Shown: positions 1 through 9,212, counted from the first letter of the stretch. The stretch: DNA of 64,000 bases from Ignavibacteriota bacterium (GCA_016218085.1 JACREY010000012.1:124001-188000), one strand, 5' to 3'. Notes: a model not told the origin generated them from the sequence alone. Program-made: numbers and translations.

Positions 1-1
1 A

Positions 2-796
2 GAGGATAAACCGTTCATTAATTTCGGTTCGGAATATTACAAGCTCGATATTACCAATAAGGAAGAAGTAAAAGATGCAGTGCGCAGGTTCAATCCGAAA
101 ATAATCCTTAACTGCGCCGCATTCACCGATGTGGATAAATGCGAAACCGAAAGGGAACTTTGCTGGAAACTGAATGTCGATGCGGTTAAGAATCTGATAA
201 TTGCCTCGCGAATAAATGATGCAAAGATTATTCACTATTCCACCGATTACGTCTTCGACGGAAAAAACGGGCCTTATGATGAAACCGCTACTCCAAACCC
301 GATTTCCTTTTACGGTAGGTCAAAACTTGCAAGCGAAAATGCACTTATCGCAAGCGGAGCTGACTCAGCAATTATCAGGACCATGGTTCTCTTCGGACTG
401 GGCGTTAACGTAAAACCAAACTTTGCACTTTGGATGATTAACAAGCTTAAAGCAAAAGAGCCCATTAACATAGTTGACGATATGTCGGGAAACAGCACCA
501 TCTCCGATGACCTTGCATACGGCTCGCTTAAGCTCATAGAAAAAAACGCAAAGGGAATTTACCATATTGCAGGACGCGATATTGAATCGAGATATGACTT
601 TACGATGAAACTGTGTGATGTATTCGGATTCGATAAAAAACTCATTGCAAGAATTAAAACAAAAGACCTGAACCAGCCCGCACCAAGGCCGCTGAAATCA
701 GGACTGATAACACTTAAAGCAGAAACAGAGCTCGGATTTACCCCGATGGATACGGTAGAATCATTGAGATTTTTAAAATATCAGCTTGGAAATTAA
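2..796 (+). CDS. rmlD: dTDP-4-dehydrorhamnose reductase (5' truncated by window edge)
   Basis: NAD(P)H-dependent reductase for the last step of dTDP-L-rhamnose synthesis, a precursor of surface polysaccharides. The frame is open from the first bases of the window, so the start and the N-terminal Rossmann glycine motif lie outside; the GTG at base 80 is internal, not the start. Visible family marks are the YSTDYVFDG strand and the YGRSK segment carrying the catalytic Tyr-x3-Lys pair, followed by the substrate-domain stretch PRPLKSGL. Rhamnose precursor supply fits the glycan genes further right, though they are not contiguous. Assignment to the RmlD/SDR-extended family is firm; the exact sugar nucleotide is inferred. 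Confidence 0.9.
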   Translation, partial: EDKPFINFGSEYYKLDITNKEEVKDAVRRFNPKIILNCAAFTDVDKCETERELCWKLNVDAVKNLIIASRINDAKIIHYSTDYVFDGKNGPYDETATPNPISFYGRSKLASENALIASGADSAIIRTMVLFGLGVNVKPNFALWMINKLKAKEPINIVDDMSGNSTISDDLAYGSLKLIEKNAKGIYHIAGRDIESRYDFTMKLCDVFGFDKKLIARIKTKDLNQPAPRPLKSGLITLKAETELGFTPMDTVESLRFLKYQLGN

Positions 797-800
797 TTTT

Positions 801-822
801 ATTGCCACAGATTCACAGATTT
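801..822. repeat. left terminal repeat flanking the GxxExxY gene
   Basis: Contains ttgccacagat (802-812), which is the perfect inverted partner of atctgtggcaa at 1256-1266 on the other side of the small gene. The same wording recurs near 60010, so it is one of the dispersed intergenic repeats. Confidence 0.6.
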
Positions 823-829
823 AAAGCAT

Positions 830-1219
830 ATGGAGAAATATTCAAAAGATAATTATCCTCTTCAGGATGAAACTTTTCAGATAATAGGAATTTGTATGGA
901 AATACATAGAATTCTTGGCAAAGGTTTGTTGGAAATCGTTTATAAAGATGCAATTGAGTATGAATTAAAGAACAAAAACATTATATACGAAAGAGAAAAA
1001 AGATACGATATTAAATATAAGGATATAATATTACCTCATAATTTCTTTGCGGATTTTGTTGTTATGGATAAAATTATTTTAGAAATAAAAGCGCAAAAAA
1101 ATTTAGGTGAAGAACATTTTAATCAGGTTTTAAATTATTTAGCAATATCTAAGTGTAAAATTGGATTAATAGTTAATTTTGGTGAAAGTTCGTTAAAATA
1201 TAAAAGAGTGATTTTATAA
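830..1219 (+). CDS. GxxExxY family protein (PDDEXK-like)
   Basis: Small 129-residue protein of the GxxExxY family, whose members carry a PD-(D/E)XK nuclease-like fold and have no settled function. The defining motif is seen as GKGLLEIVY near residue 28, and a later D-x-I-I-L-E-I-K segment (residues about 79-86) resembles the nuclease core. The gene is more AT-rich than the flanking rmlD and serS, which differ in codon use, and it is bracketed by inverted copies of an 11-base repeat, suggesting it arrived as a unit. Family assignment is good; activity is unknown. Confidence 0.8.
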   Translation: MEKYSKDNYPLQDETFQIIGICMEIHRILGKGLLEIVYKDAIEYELKNKNIIYEREKRYDIKYKDIILPHNFFADFVVMDKIILEIKAQKNLGEEHFNQVLNYLAISKCKIGLIVNFGESSLKYKRVIL

Positions 1220-1231
1220 ATACACGGATTT

Positions 1232-1266
1232 AATCTGTGGGGTACCCCATGGGTCATCTGTGGCAA
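1232..1266. repeat. right terminal repeat flanking the GxxExxY gene
   Basis: Two CTGTGG words, the second forming the inverted partner of the repeat at 802-812, with the palindrome ggggtacccc (1239-1248) between them. Confidence 0.55.
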
Positions 1267-1278
1267 AAATATTAATAT

Positions 1279-2553
1279 ATGTTAGACATAAAACTTATCC
1301 GTGAGAATCCCGGTTACGTCAGGGAAAAACTCAAATTAAGAAACGAAGACGATGCAGTGATTCTAAAGCTTCAGGAAATCGATAAAAAACGTCTTGAAAT
1401 TATCAGGAAAGCAGAAGTGCTGAAGGAACTCAGGAATAAGGTTTCGGATGAAATCGGCACAATGAAAAAAGCTAAGCAGAATGCCGATGATAAAATTGCC
1501 GAAATGAAAAAAGTGTCGGACGAAATCAAGCAGTTCGACGAAGACCTCCGCAAAGTCGACGAGGAAATCGAAAAAGAGCTTTATTACATTCCCGCACTCC
1601 CTGCCGATGATATTCCGGTCGGAAAATCCGCAGATGAAAATGTTGAAAAAATCGTTTGCGGCGAAAAACTTAATTTCGATTTTAAAGTTAAAGACCACGT
1701 CGAGCTCGGCAAGTCGCTCGATATACTTGACTTCGAGCGCGGCACCAAGATTTCAGGAAGCGGATTCCCGCTATATAAAGGTAAAGGTGCAACGATTGAG
1801 AGAGCTTTAATCAATTTTATGCTCGATACTCATATTGCAAATGGATACAAAGAAGTGATGCCTCCCGTGCTTGTTAACCGCGCATCTATGGAAGCCGCGG
1901 AGAAAGTACCTAAATTCGAAGAGGATATGTACCGCACAGACCCTGATGATTTGTTTGCGATTCCAACTGCTGAAGTTCCGATTATCAATATTCACCGCGA
2001 TGAAATTTTCAGGCAGGACGAACTTCCGCTTAAATACTGCGGATTTACAAACTGCTTCCGTCGCGAAGCAGGAAGCTACGGAAAAGACACAAAAGGATTT
2101 TTAAGAGTCCACCAGTTTAATAAAGTAGAACTGATAAATTTCTGCACTCCGGAAAAATCCTACGAAGAAATGGAAAAGATGATGCTCGATGCGCGCAGAA
2201 TACTCGACGAGCTTAAAGTTCATTACAGAATCATCGAACTCTGCACCGGGGATATAGGATTTTCCGCAAGCAAATGCTATGACATTGAAGTCTGGTCTTA
2301 TGCGGAGGATAAATGGCTCGAAGCCTCATCGGTCAGCAACTGCACGGATTTCCAGTCGCGCAGAGCAAAAATCAGGTATAAAAAAGTTCTCGAAGGAGGC
2401 AAGACAAAAACCGAGCTTGTTCACATTCTAAACGGCTCAGGTCTCGCTACTTCGCGCCTTATGGTCTCATTGCTTGAATCAAACCAGACAAAGGACGGAC
2501 ACATAATTGTTCCGGAAGTTTTGAGGAAATATACAGGGTTTGATTTAATATAA
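1279..2553 (+). CDS. serS: Seryl-tRNA synthetase
   Basis: Class II aminoacyl-tRNA synthetase that charges tRNA-Ser in the cytoplasm. Its 424 residues match the usual length. The N-terminal 110 residues form the lysine- and glutamate-rich coiled-coil arm that grips the tRNA long variable arm; motif 2 is seen at TNCFRREAGSYGKDTKG and motif 3 at NGSGLATSRLMVSLLE near the C-terminus. The ATG start sits directly before the typical MLDIKLIRENP opening. It converges with nuoJ, with only two bases between the stops and no clear hairpin terminator there. Confidence 0.97.
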   Translation: MLDIKLIRENPGYVREKLKLRNEDDAVILKLQEIDKKRLEIIRKAEVLKELRNKVSDEIGTMKKAKQNADDKIAEMKKVSDEIKQFDEDLRKVDEEIEKELYYIPALPADDIPVGKSADENVEKIVCGEKLNFDFKVKDHVELGKSLDILDFERGTKISGSGFPLYKGKGATIERALINFMLDTHIANGYKEVMPPVLVNRASMEAAEKVPKFEEDMYRTDPDDLFAIPTAEVPIINIHRDEIFRQDELPLKYCGFTNCFRREAGSYGKDTKGFLRVHQFNKVELINFCTPEKSYEEMEKMMLDARRILDELKVHYRIIELCTGDIGFSASKCYDIEVWSYAEDKWLEASSVSNCTDFQSRRAKIRYKKVLEGGKTKTELVHILNGSGLATSRLMVSLLESNQTKDGHIIVPEVLRKYTGFDLI

Positions 2554-2555
2554 TA

Positions 2556-3074
2556 TTATTCGAACTTCTTCTTCGCCAGTACCACAGCGCCTATTATTGC
2601 TGCTGTCAGAAGTATTCCGACAACTAATACAGGAAATGAGTATGTTGTGAACAGTTCTTTTCCGAGAAACTCCGCCTTGCCGATATTCTCGGCGTTCATG
2701 TTCAGTTCGCTGTATTTCTTGTCGAATCCGAACCAGATTGTAACGGACATAAGGCCGAGCAGGGCAATCGAAAAAAGCACAGCTGTGATTTTTGTATATG
2801 TGAAATTTTCGGAAAGCTTTCTTTCGTCTTTAAGGTTCAGAAGCATTATTACGAACAGGAATAAAACCATTATGGCGCCCATGTATACAAGAACCTGTAT
2901 GATTGCAATGAACTGCGCTTTCAGCAGAAGGTAAATTCCCGATACCATTGCAAAATTCACTATAAGGTAAACCGCGCTTGCTACGGGATTTCTTCTGGTA
3001 ATCATCATTATGGCAGTGAAAACCGCTGCTGCGCTGAATACGATAAACAGTATGGTCTCTAATTTTAGTATCAT
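2556..3074 (-). CDS. nuoJ: NADH-quinone oxidoreductase subunit J
   Basis: Membrane subunit of respiratory complex I (NuoJ/ND6 family). The start chosen is the ATG before MILKLETILFIVF, giving 172 residues; a longer frame adds 21 unlikely residues upstream. Five hydrophobic segments are visible, and the conserved third helix with its signature VYMGAIMVLFLFVIML is present. Oddly, no other nuo gene adjoins it: it stands alone between serS and a TPR gene on the opposite strand, whereas nuoJ is normally inside the nuoA-N operon. Confidence 0.92.
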   Translation of the reverse strand: MILKLETILFIVFSAAAVFTAIMMITRRNPVASAVYLIVNFAMVSGIYLLLKAQFIAIIQVLVYMGAIMVLFLFVIMLLNLKDERKLSENFTYTKITAVLFSIALLGLMSVTIWFGFDKKYSELNMNAENIGKAEFLGKELFTTYSFPVLVVGILLTAAIIGAVVLAKKKFE

Positions 3075-3202
3075 AATTCGGAAATATTTTTGCTTTTGAA
3101 CGTTTCTTTTTAAATATAAGTTATAAAAATAAAACATTTAACTCTAAATATAATACCCCTTTTTTATCTTTAGAGTTACCTCAAATAATTATATTTTTAA
3201 GA

Positions 3203-4876
3203 GTGTATAAATATCTAATAATAATAACATTATTTATTGCCATTTGGTTTTCGCGCGCTTACCCGCAGGGCAGCTCTGATTCCCTGCGCTCGATTGAGTT
3301 TTTTATAGAAGGTAAGACAGAAGATATAAAAGGAAATAATCCGGCCGCTCTTGAAAACTACAAGACCGCACTGAAATTTTATAAATCCCCGGGAATTTAT
3401 TATGCCATCTCGCAGATTTATTCCGAACAGGGGAAAATGCAGGAAGCGCTAATAGAAATCAATAACGCTTTGAGAATGGCTCCCGATGACCTTGATTATC
3501 TCGACCATAAAGCGCGCATTTATTATACGATGGATAACCTTGTGAAGTCATCGGAAATATTCGAACAGATACTTTCAGCAGATTCAGGCAATACCTATGC
3601 GCTCTACAGCCTTGCCAGAATTTACGAAGAGCTTAAGCAGCCCTCTAAAGCTATCGTTGTTTACGAAAAGCTTACCGATGTTGCCGGATTCGACCTGGAA
3701 ATTTTAAGAAGAATGTATGATATTTATATCAGCTTCAAAGATTATGAAAATTGCCTGCTTGTTATTAAGTATGCTTTGAAGCTCGACCCGTTCAATTCCC
3801 AGTTTCTTCAGCAGCTCGGAGCACTTTATATAAAACTGAACCGCGACGATGAAGCAAAAAAAGTTCTTGAGGAAATATTTGCTCTTAATCCCGATAACAA
3901 AAATGTCCAGTCGGAACTTGTAAAGCTCTATTTCAAAGGAAAACAGACGGAAAAAGGATTCGAAAGCTTTGCGAAACTGCTGGGCAAAGATGCTCTTAAT
4001 TACGAAGAGAAAGTCCAGCTCGGCGAGCTTTATTTCAATACCATCTCGCAGGATGCCGCCGCGTCCGAAGTTGCAAAAAATATTTTCTTGCAACTGAACA
4101 ACCAGTACGAAAGCGAGTGGAAACCGTATTACTACCTCGGCGAACTGGATATTATTTCAGGCAATAATAATGCGGCGGCGGAAAAATTCGAAAGGGCAAT
4201 TCAGTATGCCGATACCGGCAGGGAAGCTTATATACAGGTGGGTTTTGCTCTTTACAGAATCTGGAAAAACCAGGAATCGTTTTCAATTCTTTCCAGGGGA
4301 ATAGAAATGTTTCCCGATGATTTCCGGATGAATTATTTCTACGGACTCGCGCTCCAGAGACAGGGTAGGGAAGCCGATGCCGTTTCTTATTTTGAAAAGG
4401 CGCTGACTATTTCTCCCGACGAAGTGAACTTATTGTCCACGCTCGCAATGGCATATAACGGATTAAAACGCTATGAGGAATCTGATAATGCATATGAGCG
4501 TGCGCTCAAGCTCGACCCAAACAATATCCTTGTTTTGAATAATTATGCTTATAATCTTTCCGAACGGGGAGTTAATCTGGACAAAGCCCTTGAAATGATA
4601 AAAAAAGTTATCGAGCGCGAGCCTAACAGCGCTTCCTACCTCGATACATACGGATGGGTTCTCTATAAACTTAAAAAATACAACGAAGCAAAAATATATA
4701 TTGAAAAGGCAGTCGGTATCAGCGGCTCGAGCGCAGTTCTGCTGGAGCATCTCGGCGATGTCTACCTTGAACTTAAAGATATTAAAAATGCAATAAATTT
4801 CTGGAGAAAAGCTTCCGAGCTTAATCCGAATAATATAATTTTGAAAGAAAAAATAAATTTTTATAAAGAAGATTAA
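3203..4876 (+). CDS. Secreted/periplasmic TPR-repeat protein
   Basis: A 557-residue protein starting at GTG, with an N-terminal signal peptide (hydrophobic LIIITLFIAIWF) and a long run of about 14 tetratricopeptide repeats from residue 25 to the end, recognisable by phrases such as YAISQIYSEQGKMQEAL, NYAYNLSERG and YLDTYGWVLYKLKKYNEA. The last repeats resemble those of Bacteroidota lipopolysaccharide-assembly-like TPR proteins. TPRs imply protein-protein scaffolding in the envelope; no enzyme domain is seen. It stands 30 bases ahead of trxB and could share its transcript. Confidence 0.8.
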   Translation: MYKYLIIITLFIAIWFSRAYPQGSSDSLRSIEFFIEGKTEDIKGNNPAALENYKTALKFYKSPGIYYAISQIYSEQGKMQEALIEINNALRMAPDDLDYLDHKARIYYTMDNLVKSSEIFEQILSADSGNTYALYSLARIYEELKQPSKAIVVYEKLTDVAGFDLEILRRMYDIYISFKDYENCLLVIKYALKLDPFNSQFLQQLGALYIKLNRDDEAKKVLEEIFALNPDNKNVQSELVKLYFKGKQTEKGFESFAKLLGKDALNYEEKVQLGELYFNTISQDAAASEVAKNIFLQLNNQYESEWKPYYYLGELDIISGNNNAAAEKFERAIQYADTGREAYIQVGFALYRIWKNQESFSILSRGIEMFPDDFRMNYFYGLALQRQGREADAVSYFEKALTISPDEVNLLSTLAMAYNGLKRYEESDNAYERALKLDPNNILVLNNYAYNLSERGVNLDKALEMIKKVIEREPNSASYLDTYGWVLYKLKKYNEAKIYIEKAVGISGSSAVLLEHLGDVYLELKDIKNAINFWRKASELNPNNIILKEKINFYKED

Positions 4877-4906
4877 TTATAAACTTAAACAAATAATAAT
4901 AATTAT

Positions 4907-5854
4907 ATGCAGGAAAATCATTATAAAGTACTTATTATCGGTTCAGGACCCGCAGGATTCACCGCAGGTATTTATGCTGCAAGAGCAAATTTAAACCCCG
5001 TAATCTTCGAAGGCTCCCAGCCCGGAGGCCAGCTTATGATTACAACCGATATAGAAAACTATCCCGGATTCGAGCACGGAATTGCAGGTCCCGTCCTGAT
5101 GGATACAATGAGAAAACAGGCACAGAGAGTCGGTGCTGCAACTATTTATAAAACTATCATCAAGGCTGATTTTTCCAAAAAACCTTTTGAGGTTTTCTCG
5201 GATGATAATAATAAATATACAGCTGATTCCGTAATCATTGCAACCGGTGCATCTGCTAGGTATCTTGGTATTCCGTCAGAACAGTTTTATATGGGTGCGG
5301 GTGTCTCTGCCTGCGCAACCTGCGACGGATTCTTTTTCAGGAATCAGAGAGTGGTAGTTGTTGGCGGCGGCGATACAGCCATGGAAGAAGCTACTTACCT
5401 TGCAAACCTCTGCTCGGAAGTTCTGCTTGTCCACAGAAGAGAAGGATTCCGCGCTTCACCTGCAATGCTGGAAAGAGCTCAAAAGCATCCTAAAATTAAA
5501 TTTGCCCTGAACTCAGTTATAGAGGAGATTACAGGCACAAATGAAAACGGAAGAAAATCTGTTACTGGCATTAAGCTGAAAAACGTGAATACAAATGAAG
5601 TGATTGACCACCCCTGCGAAGGAGTTTTCATTGCTATCGGCCACGACCCTAATACAAAAATTTTTAAAAATATATTAACACTTGACACCGCGGGATATAT
5701 TATTACTGAAAAGGGTTGCACTAAAACGAATATTCCCGGCGTGTTCGCTTGCGGCGATGCCCAGGATAACCACTACAGGCAGGCTGTTACTGCCGCAGGC
5801 ACGGGATGCATGGCGGCAAAAGATGCCGAACAGTATCTGGAGTCTCAGGAGTAG
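4907..5854 (+). CDS. trxB: Thioredoxin-disulfide reductase
   Basis: FAD- and NADPH-dependent reductase that keeps thioredoxin reduced in the cytoplasm. All signatures are visible: FAD-binding GSGPAGF (residues 12-18), redox-active Cys136-Ala-Thr-Cys139 followed by DGFF, NADPH-binding GGGDTAMEEA and HRR, and the C-terminal FACGDAQD FAD motif. The 315-residue length is standard. It follows the TPR gene closely and is followed by a hairpin. Confidence 0.97.
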   Translation: MQENHYKVLIIGSGPAGFTAGIYAARANLNPVIFEGSQPGGQLMITTDIENYPGFEHGIAGPVLMDTMRKQAQRVGAATIYKTIIKADFSKKPFEVFSDDNNKYTADSVIIATGASARYLGIPSEQFYMGAGVSACATCDGFFFRNQRVVVVGGGDTAMEEATYLANLCSEVLLVHRREGFRASPAMLERAQKHPKIKFALNSVIEEITGTNENGRKSVTGIKLKNVNTNEVIDHPCEGVFIAIGHDPNTKIFKNILTLDTAGYIITEKGCTKTNIPGVFACGDAQDNHYRQAVTAAGTGCMAAKDAEQYLESQE

Positions 5855-5873
5855 TAATATTATTTAAATTGCT

Positions 5874-5899
5874 CGTTCCCAAAGTCCTCTTTGGGAACG
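5874..5899. repeat. REP-like inverted repeat downstream of trxB
   Basis: Perfect 11-base stem cgttcccaaag / ctttgggaacg with a 4-base loop. No T-run follows, so it looks more like a dispersed palindromic repeat than a classical intrinsic terminator, though it sits where trxB transcription would end. Confidence 0.6.
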
Positions 5900-5960
5900 C
5901 AGTAATACATAAGAATATTATCAACGGCATCTGTATTTTCGGAATTATCGAAATCAATAA

Positions 5961-8030
5961 TTATTTAATCAAAATCATTTTCTTTATTTGCACAAAATCG
6001 TCCGCCTGGATTCTGTAAAAATATACTCCGCTGGCGAATTCAGAGCCGTTAAAGGAAATAATATAGCTGCCGGGGTTCTTTACTTCATTTACGAGTGTTT
6101 TTATTTCCCTACCTGTTATGGCGTAAATTTTCAGAGTTACCAATCCTGTTTTTTGAATCTGGTATTTGATGTTTGTAACGGGATTGAAAGGATTTGGATA
6201 GTTTTGATAGATATAATTTTTATCAGGAATTTTTTCTCCTTGGCTGCTTACCCAAACATTTCCGCCATTTGTTGTTTTAAATATCTCTCCACCGTTTCCT
6301 ACAACATAACCGATTAAAGTGTCAAGAAAATAAATATTATTTAATCCTTGCTTAGAGCTGGTAAATTGTGTTATCCAGTTTATGCCCTGGTTTGTTGTTT
6401 TAAGCACATTATAGCCGTTTGTAACGTAACCCGTGTTTTTATTTAAAAAATATAGTGTCCCTCCTCCAGGAGTTGTATAGCTCCAGTAAAATCCTCCGTT
6501 TGAAGTTTTAAGTATTTTATCATATAAAACTGCATGACCATTTAAAGAATCAGTAAAAAATAAATCTGTAACTTCGCTCCCATATTGCCCTGTGAAGATT
6601 GGTGTCCAGTTTTCACCATAATTTGTAGTCTTATAAAAATTATTATAGTCAATTCCCGCTACAGAAAATCCGGTAGATTCATTTATGAAAAATATGCTTG
6701 TTGGGTAAATATTTGTATTTATTAAAGCCCAGCTATCACCTTGGTTGGTTGATTTTGCTATGTAATGTGTCTGGCTTATGAAATAACAATAATCATTATA
6801 AAAGGAAGCTTTATACAATGAGCCATAATTTTCTTTAACTATCCAATTTAATCCTCCGTTTGTTGATTTTTGAATGGTGTTCCACTCTATTGCAACTATA
6901 GAGTTTGTATCATATAAATGAATACTCTGAAAAATACCACCATTGCTATAATTGAACGGTAACCAAATATTTCCGCCATTATTTGTTTTTACAATATCTT
7001 CTTCTCCGACAGCCAAACCTAAATTTTGATTTAAAAAATGAATTGAATATAAAGGTTTTCGTGTACCGGAAGAAATATAGTACCAGTTTAATCCGGCATT
7101 AGTTGTTTTTATAATTTTAGTTTGTGCATCTAAAATATAACCTGTATTTATATCAGGAAAGTCAAAAGATGTATAATTACCATATCCGGCAGAATTTTGT
7201 AAAACAGTCCAGTTATTACCTTTATCTGTTGTTTTATAAATATAGCATCCTCCTGCACCAAGTAAATAACCATTTAAAGAATCTAAAAAATTAATACCAT
7301 TTACTGTACACAATATTTGGGATTGGAATATCCAGCTTTCACCTGAATCAGTTGTTTTTAAAATATTACCTAAATAACCTGAAGCAATACCGGTATTCTG
7401 ATCGAAAAAATAAAGACAACGAACTTCATAAGGAGATACATCTTTTAAAAACCAATTTATTCCACCGTTGGTTGTTTTAAAAATATTTCCTCCAAAATAA
7501 AACCCTGTATTTTCATTAAAAAAATAAAGACTTTGAAGATATGAACCCCGCATTAAATCAGTACTTACTGAAAACCAGTTTTCACCTGCATTTGTAGTTT
7601 TAAGGAGAAAGTTGCACGTATCCCGATATGCGAATCCTGTATTTTGGTTAATAAAATAAATGCTATGAACTGAAGCTTTTGAGTTTGAAGCGTAAGAGAT
7701 AAACCAGTCATTTCCGGCATTTGTAGTTTTAATAATTATAGAAGAGTCACCTGTGGCAAATCCGGTTGTAGAATTAATAAAACAAATATATCTTAAGATT
7801 TTAGTAGTGTTTGAATTTACACTATTCCAGTTTATTCCGCCATTTGTAGTTTTAATTATATTTCCCATTTGGCCTACACAAAAACCTGTATTATTATTTA
7901 ATAATTTAATTGAGTAACCTGAAAATTGATATGGAACAGGACTTTGTCGTATCCATCCCGATTGGGAGAAAATATTTGAAGCGGAAAGAAACAAAAGAAA
8001 AGCAAGTGTTATTTTAATTTCTTTTTTCAT
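5961..8030 (-). CDS. T9SS type A sorting-domain protein with Ycf48-like propeller repeats
   Basis: Secreted cargo of the type IX system, 689 residues. It has a signal peptide (MKKEIKITLAFLLFLSASNIFSQ region), then about 13 repeats of the form TGFxxG....KTTNGGxNW spanning residues 25-590, which match the Ycf48/BNR-like beta-propeller family, and finally a sorting domain of about 85 residues starting at NYPNPFNPVTNIKYQI and ending SGVYFYRIQADDFVQIKKMILIK-like, so the C-terminal signal is complete. Ycf48 similarity is structural and says nothing about photosynthesis. The gene is more AT-rich than its neighbours. Ligand unknown. Confidence 0.85.
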   Translation of the reverse strand: MKKEIKITLAFLLFLSASNIFSQSGWIRQSPVPYQFSGYSIKLLNNNTGFCVGQMGNIIKTTNGGINWNSVNSNTTKILRYICFINSTTGFATGDSSIIIKTTNAGNDWFISYASNSKASVHSIYFINQNTGFAYRDTCNFLLKTTNAGENWFSVSTDLMRGSYLQSLYFFNENTGFYFGGNIFKTTNGGINWFLKDVSPYEVRCLYFFDQNTGIASGYLGNILKTTDSGESWIFQSQILCTVNGINFLDSLNGYLLGAGGCYIYKTTDKGNNWTVLQNSAGYGNYTSFDFPDINTGYILDAQTKIIKTTNAGLNWYYISSGTRKPLYSIHFLNQNLGLAVGEEDIVKTNNGGNIWLPFNYSNGGIFQSIHLYDTNSIVAIEWNTIQKSTNGGLNWIVKENYGSLYKASFYNDYCYFISQTHYIAKSTNQGDSWALINTNIYPTSIFFINESTGFSVAGIDYNNFYKTTNYGENWTPIFTGQYGSEVTDLFFTDSLNGHAVLYDKILKTSNGGFYWSYTTPGGGTLYFLNKNTGYVTNGYNVLKTTNQGINWITQFTSSKQGLNNIYFLDTLIGYVVGNGGEIFKTTNGGNVWVSSQGEKIPDKNYIYQNYPNPFNPVTNIKYQIQKTGLVTLKIYAITGREIKTLVNEVKNPGSYIISFNGSEFASGVYFYRIQADDFVQIKKMILIK

Positions 8031-8060
8031 ATTATAATTTTATTAATTATTAATATAAAT

Positions 8061-8093
8061 ATCAAGTCCCGAATTTAATATTCGGGACTTGAT
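8061..8093. terminator. hairpin, probable terminator of the CBS/receiver operon
   Basis: Perfect 14-base stem (atcaagtcccgaat, loop ttaat) located beyond the end of the receiver gene and upstream of the T9SS gene on the same strand. A short T-rich stretch lies on both sides, so it may work in either direction. Confidence 0.55.
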
Positions 8094-8231
8094 TTTAGAA
8101 TGATTATATAAAAATAAGTCAGGAGAAAAAAGAGAAGTCATTATTTATAAAAGGATACTACAACAACAACAACGAAGATCGAGGACTCACCGTGGGAGGG
8201 TTGAATATTTATTCGTACTGAATTATATAAA

Positions 8232-8561
8232 TTAATACATAAGTATATTATCCGCAGCAGGTGCGAATTCCTTTTTACTCATCACGGAGTCGCAGCCGCA
8301 GTCGAAAAAAATCTTTTTGTCGGTGAGGGCAGTAGCCACACCGACAATTTTTTTATTCTTAAATTCAGGATTTGCACGGATGGATTTCACTAAATCGAAA
8401 TTTTCTTTTATATCGAAATCTATTATAATCAGGTCAATGTCTTTACGGATTTCCTGAAATATATCTACCTGATAATTCAGCTTGGTCAGTGTCAGCGAAG
8501 ACATTTTTATTAGCATTTCAAAATCGCTGTCCTGAGTAATCAGCACAACTCTTCTTGTCAT
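8232..8561 (-). CDS. Stand-alone receiver-like protein
   Basis: A 109-residue single-domain protein resembling a response-regulator receiver: an acidic N-terminal pair (Asp11, Asp13), a hydrophobic strand ending in Asp48 (LIIIDFD) at the expected phospho-acceptor place, a GVATAL strand in the position of the conserved Thr/Ser, and GCDSVMSKKEF with a Lys near the end. No output domain follows. It lies 10 bases after the CBS gene on the same strand, so the two are probably co-transcribed. The receiver call rests on pattern and length; the usual MP after the Asp is missing. Confidence 0.65.
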   Translation of the reverse strand: MTRRVVLITQDSDFEMLIKMSSLTLTKLNYQVDIFQEIRKDIDLIIIDFDIKENFDLVKSIRANPEFKNKKIVGVATALTDKKIFFDCGCDSVMSKKEFAPAADNILMY

Positions 8562-8571
8562 AAATTGTTCT

Positions 8572-9003
8572 TTAACCGTTGTATTGAATGTATGTATTCA
8601 GCATTTCAATTTTCTCCTCCTTCAACTTCATATCGTATAATAGTAAATCCCTCATCGAAACCAACCCGATTAGCTTATGCTCCTCTATCACCGGCATATG
8701 TCTTATTTTTTGCTGCTTCATAATCTGCATACAGTATTCGGGAGTATCGGATATGTCTATCACATATACCTGCGAAGTCATTACGTCATCTATTTTTGTC
8801 GTTTTTAAATCCAGCTCTTTTGAAATGCATCTGCGCACGAGGTCCCTTTCGGAAAAAATGCCTTTCAGCTTGTTTTCATTGTCGAGCACAGGAACGGCTC
8901 CTATATTATGCAGGTCCATGTATTTTGCAACATCAAAAACGTTCATTCCTGTTTTTACAAAAAAAAGCCTTTTTTCTATTACCAATTCTTTTAATACTGC
9001 CAT
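8572..9003 (-). CDS. Tandem CBS-domain protein
   Basis: 143 residues made of two CBS domains (roughly 15-65 and 80-130), a module that usually binds adenosyl nucleotides such as AMP, ATP or SAM. Typical motifs are VFDVAKYMDLHNIGAVPVLD, GIFSERDLVRR and the second IRHMPVIEEHKLIGLVSMRDLL. A strong Shine-Dalgarno (ggaggt, spaced 6 bases from the ATG) marks the start, unlike most genes here. It heads a two-gene unit with the receiver protein; a role in energy- or nucleotide-sensing is inferred. Confidence 0.9.
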   Translation of the reverse strand: MAVLKELVIEKRLFFVKTGMNVFDVAKYMDLHNIGAVPVLDNENKLKGIFSERDLVRRCISKELDLKTTKIDDVMTSQVYVIDISDTPEYCMQIMKQQKIRHMPVIEEHKLIGLVSMRDLLLYDMKLKEEKIEMLNTYIQYNG

Positions 9004-9009
9004 TTTTTA

Positions 9010-9016
9010 CCTCCTT
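9010..9016 (-). promoter_or_regulatory. strong Shine-Dalgarno of the CBS gene
   Basis: On the minus strand ggaggt stands 6 bases before ATG. Most neighbouring genes show only AT-rich leaders, so this is unusual and fixes the start codon. Confidence 0.6.
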
Positions 9017-9212
9017 TTTTATAAAATAAATATTTCGGATTAATATAGCAAGATTACAGATATTAGATATTAATTCTTAGTGCTATTTTATCAATTATTA
9101 TTAAAAAATGATAAACCTCACTTCTCACGGCGTTATTTGGTGTCGAATATAATTTAATGAATTACTTTTAAAACATAATAATTCTATATTTAGAAAATTT
9201 TTTTGAAATAAT

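Noticed and set aside
5961-8030. Ycf48 similarity as a sign of photosynthesis
   Set aside because: The repeats are a general propeller fold; with a signal peptide and T9SS tail it is a secreted surface protein.
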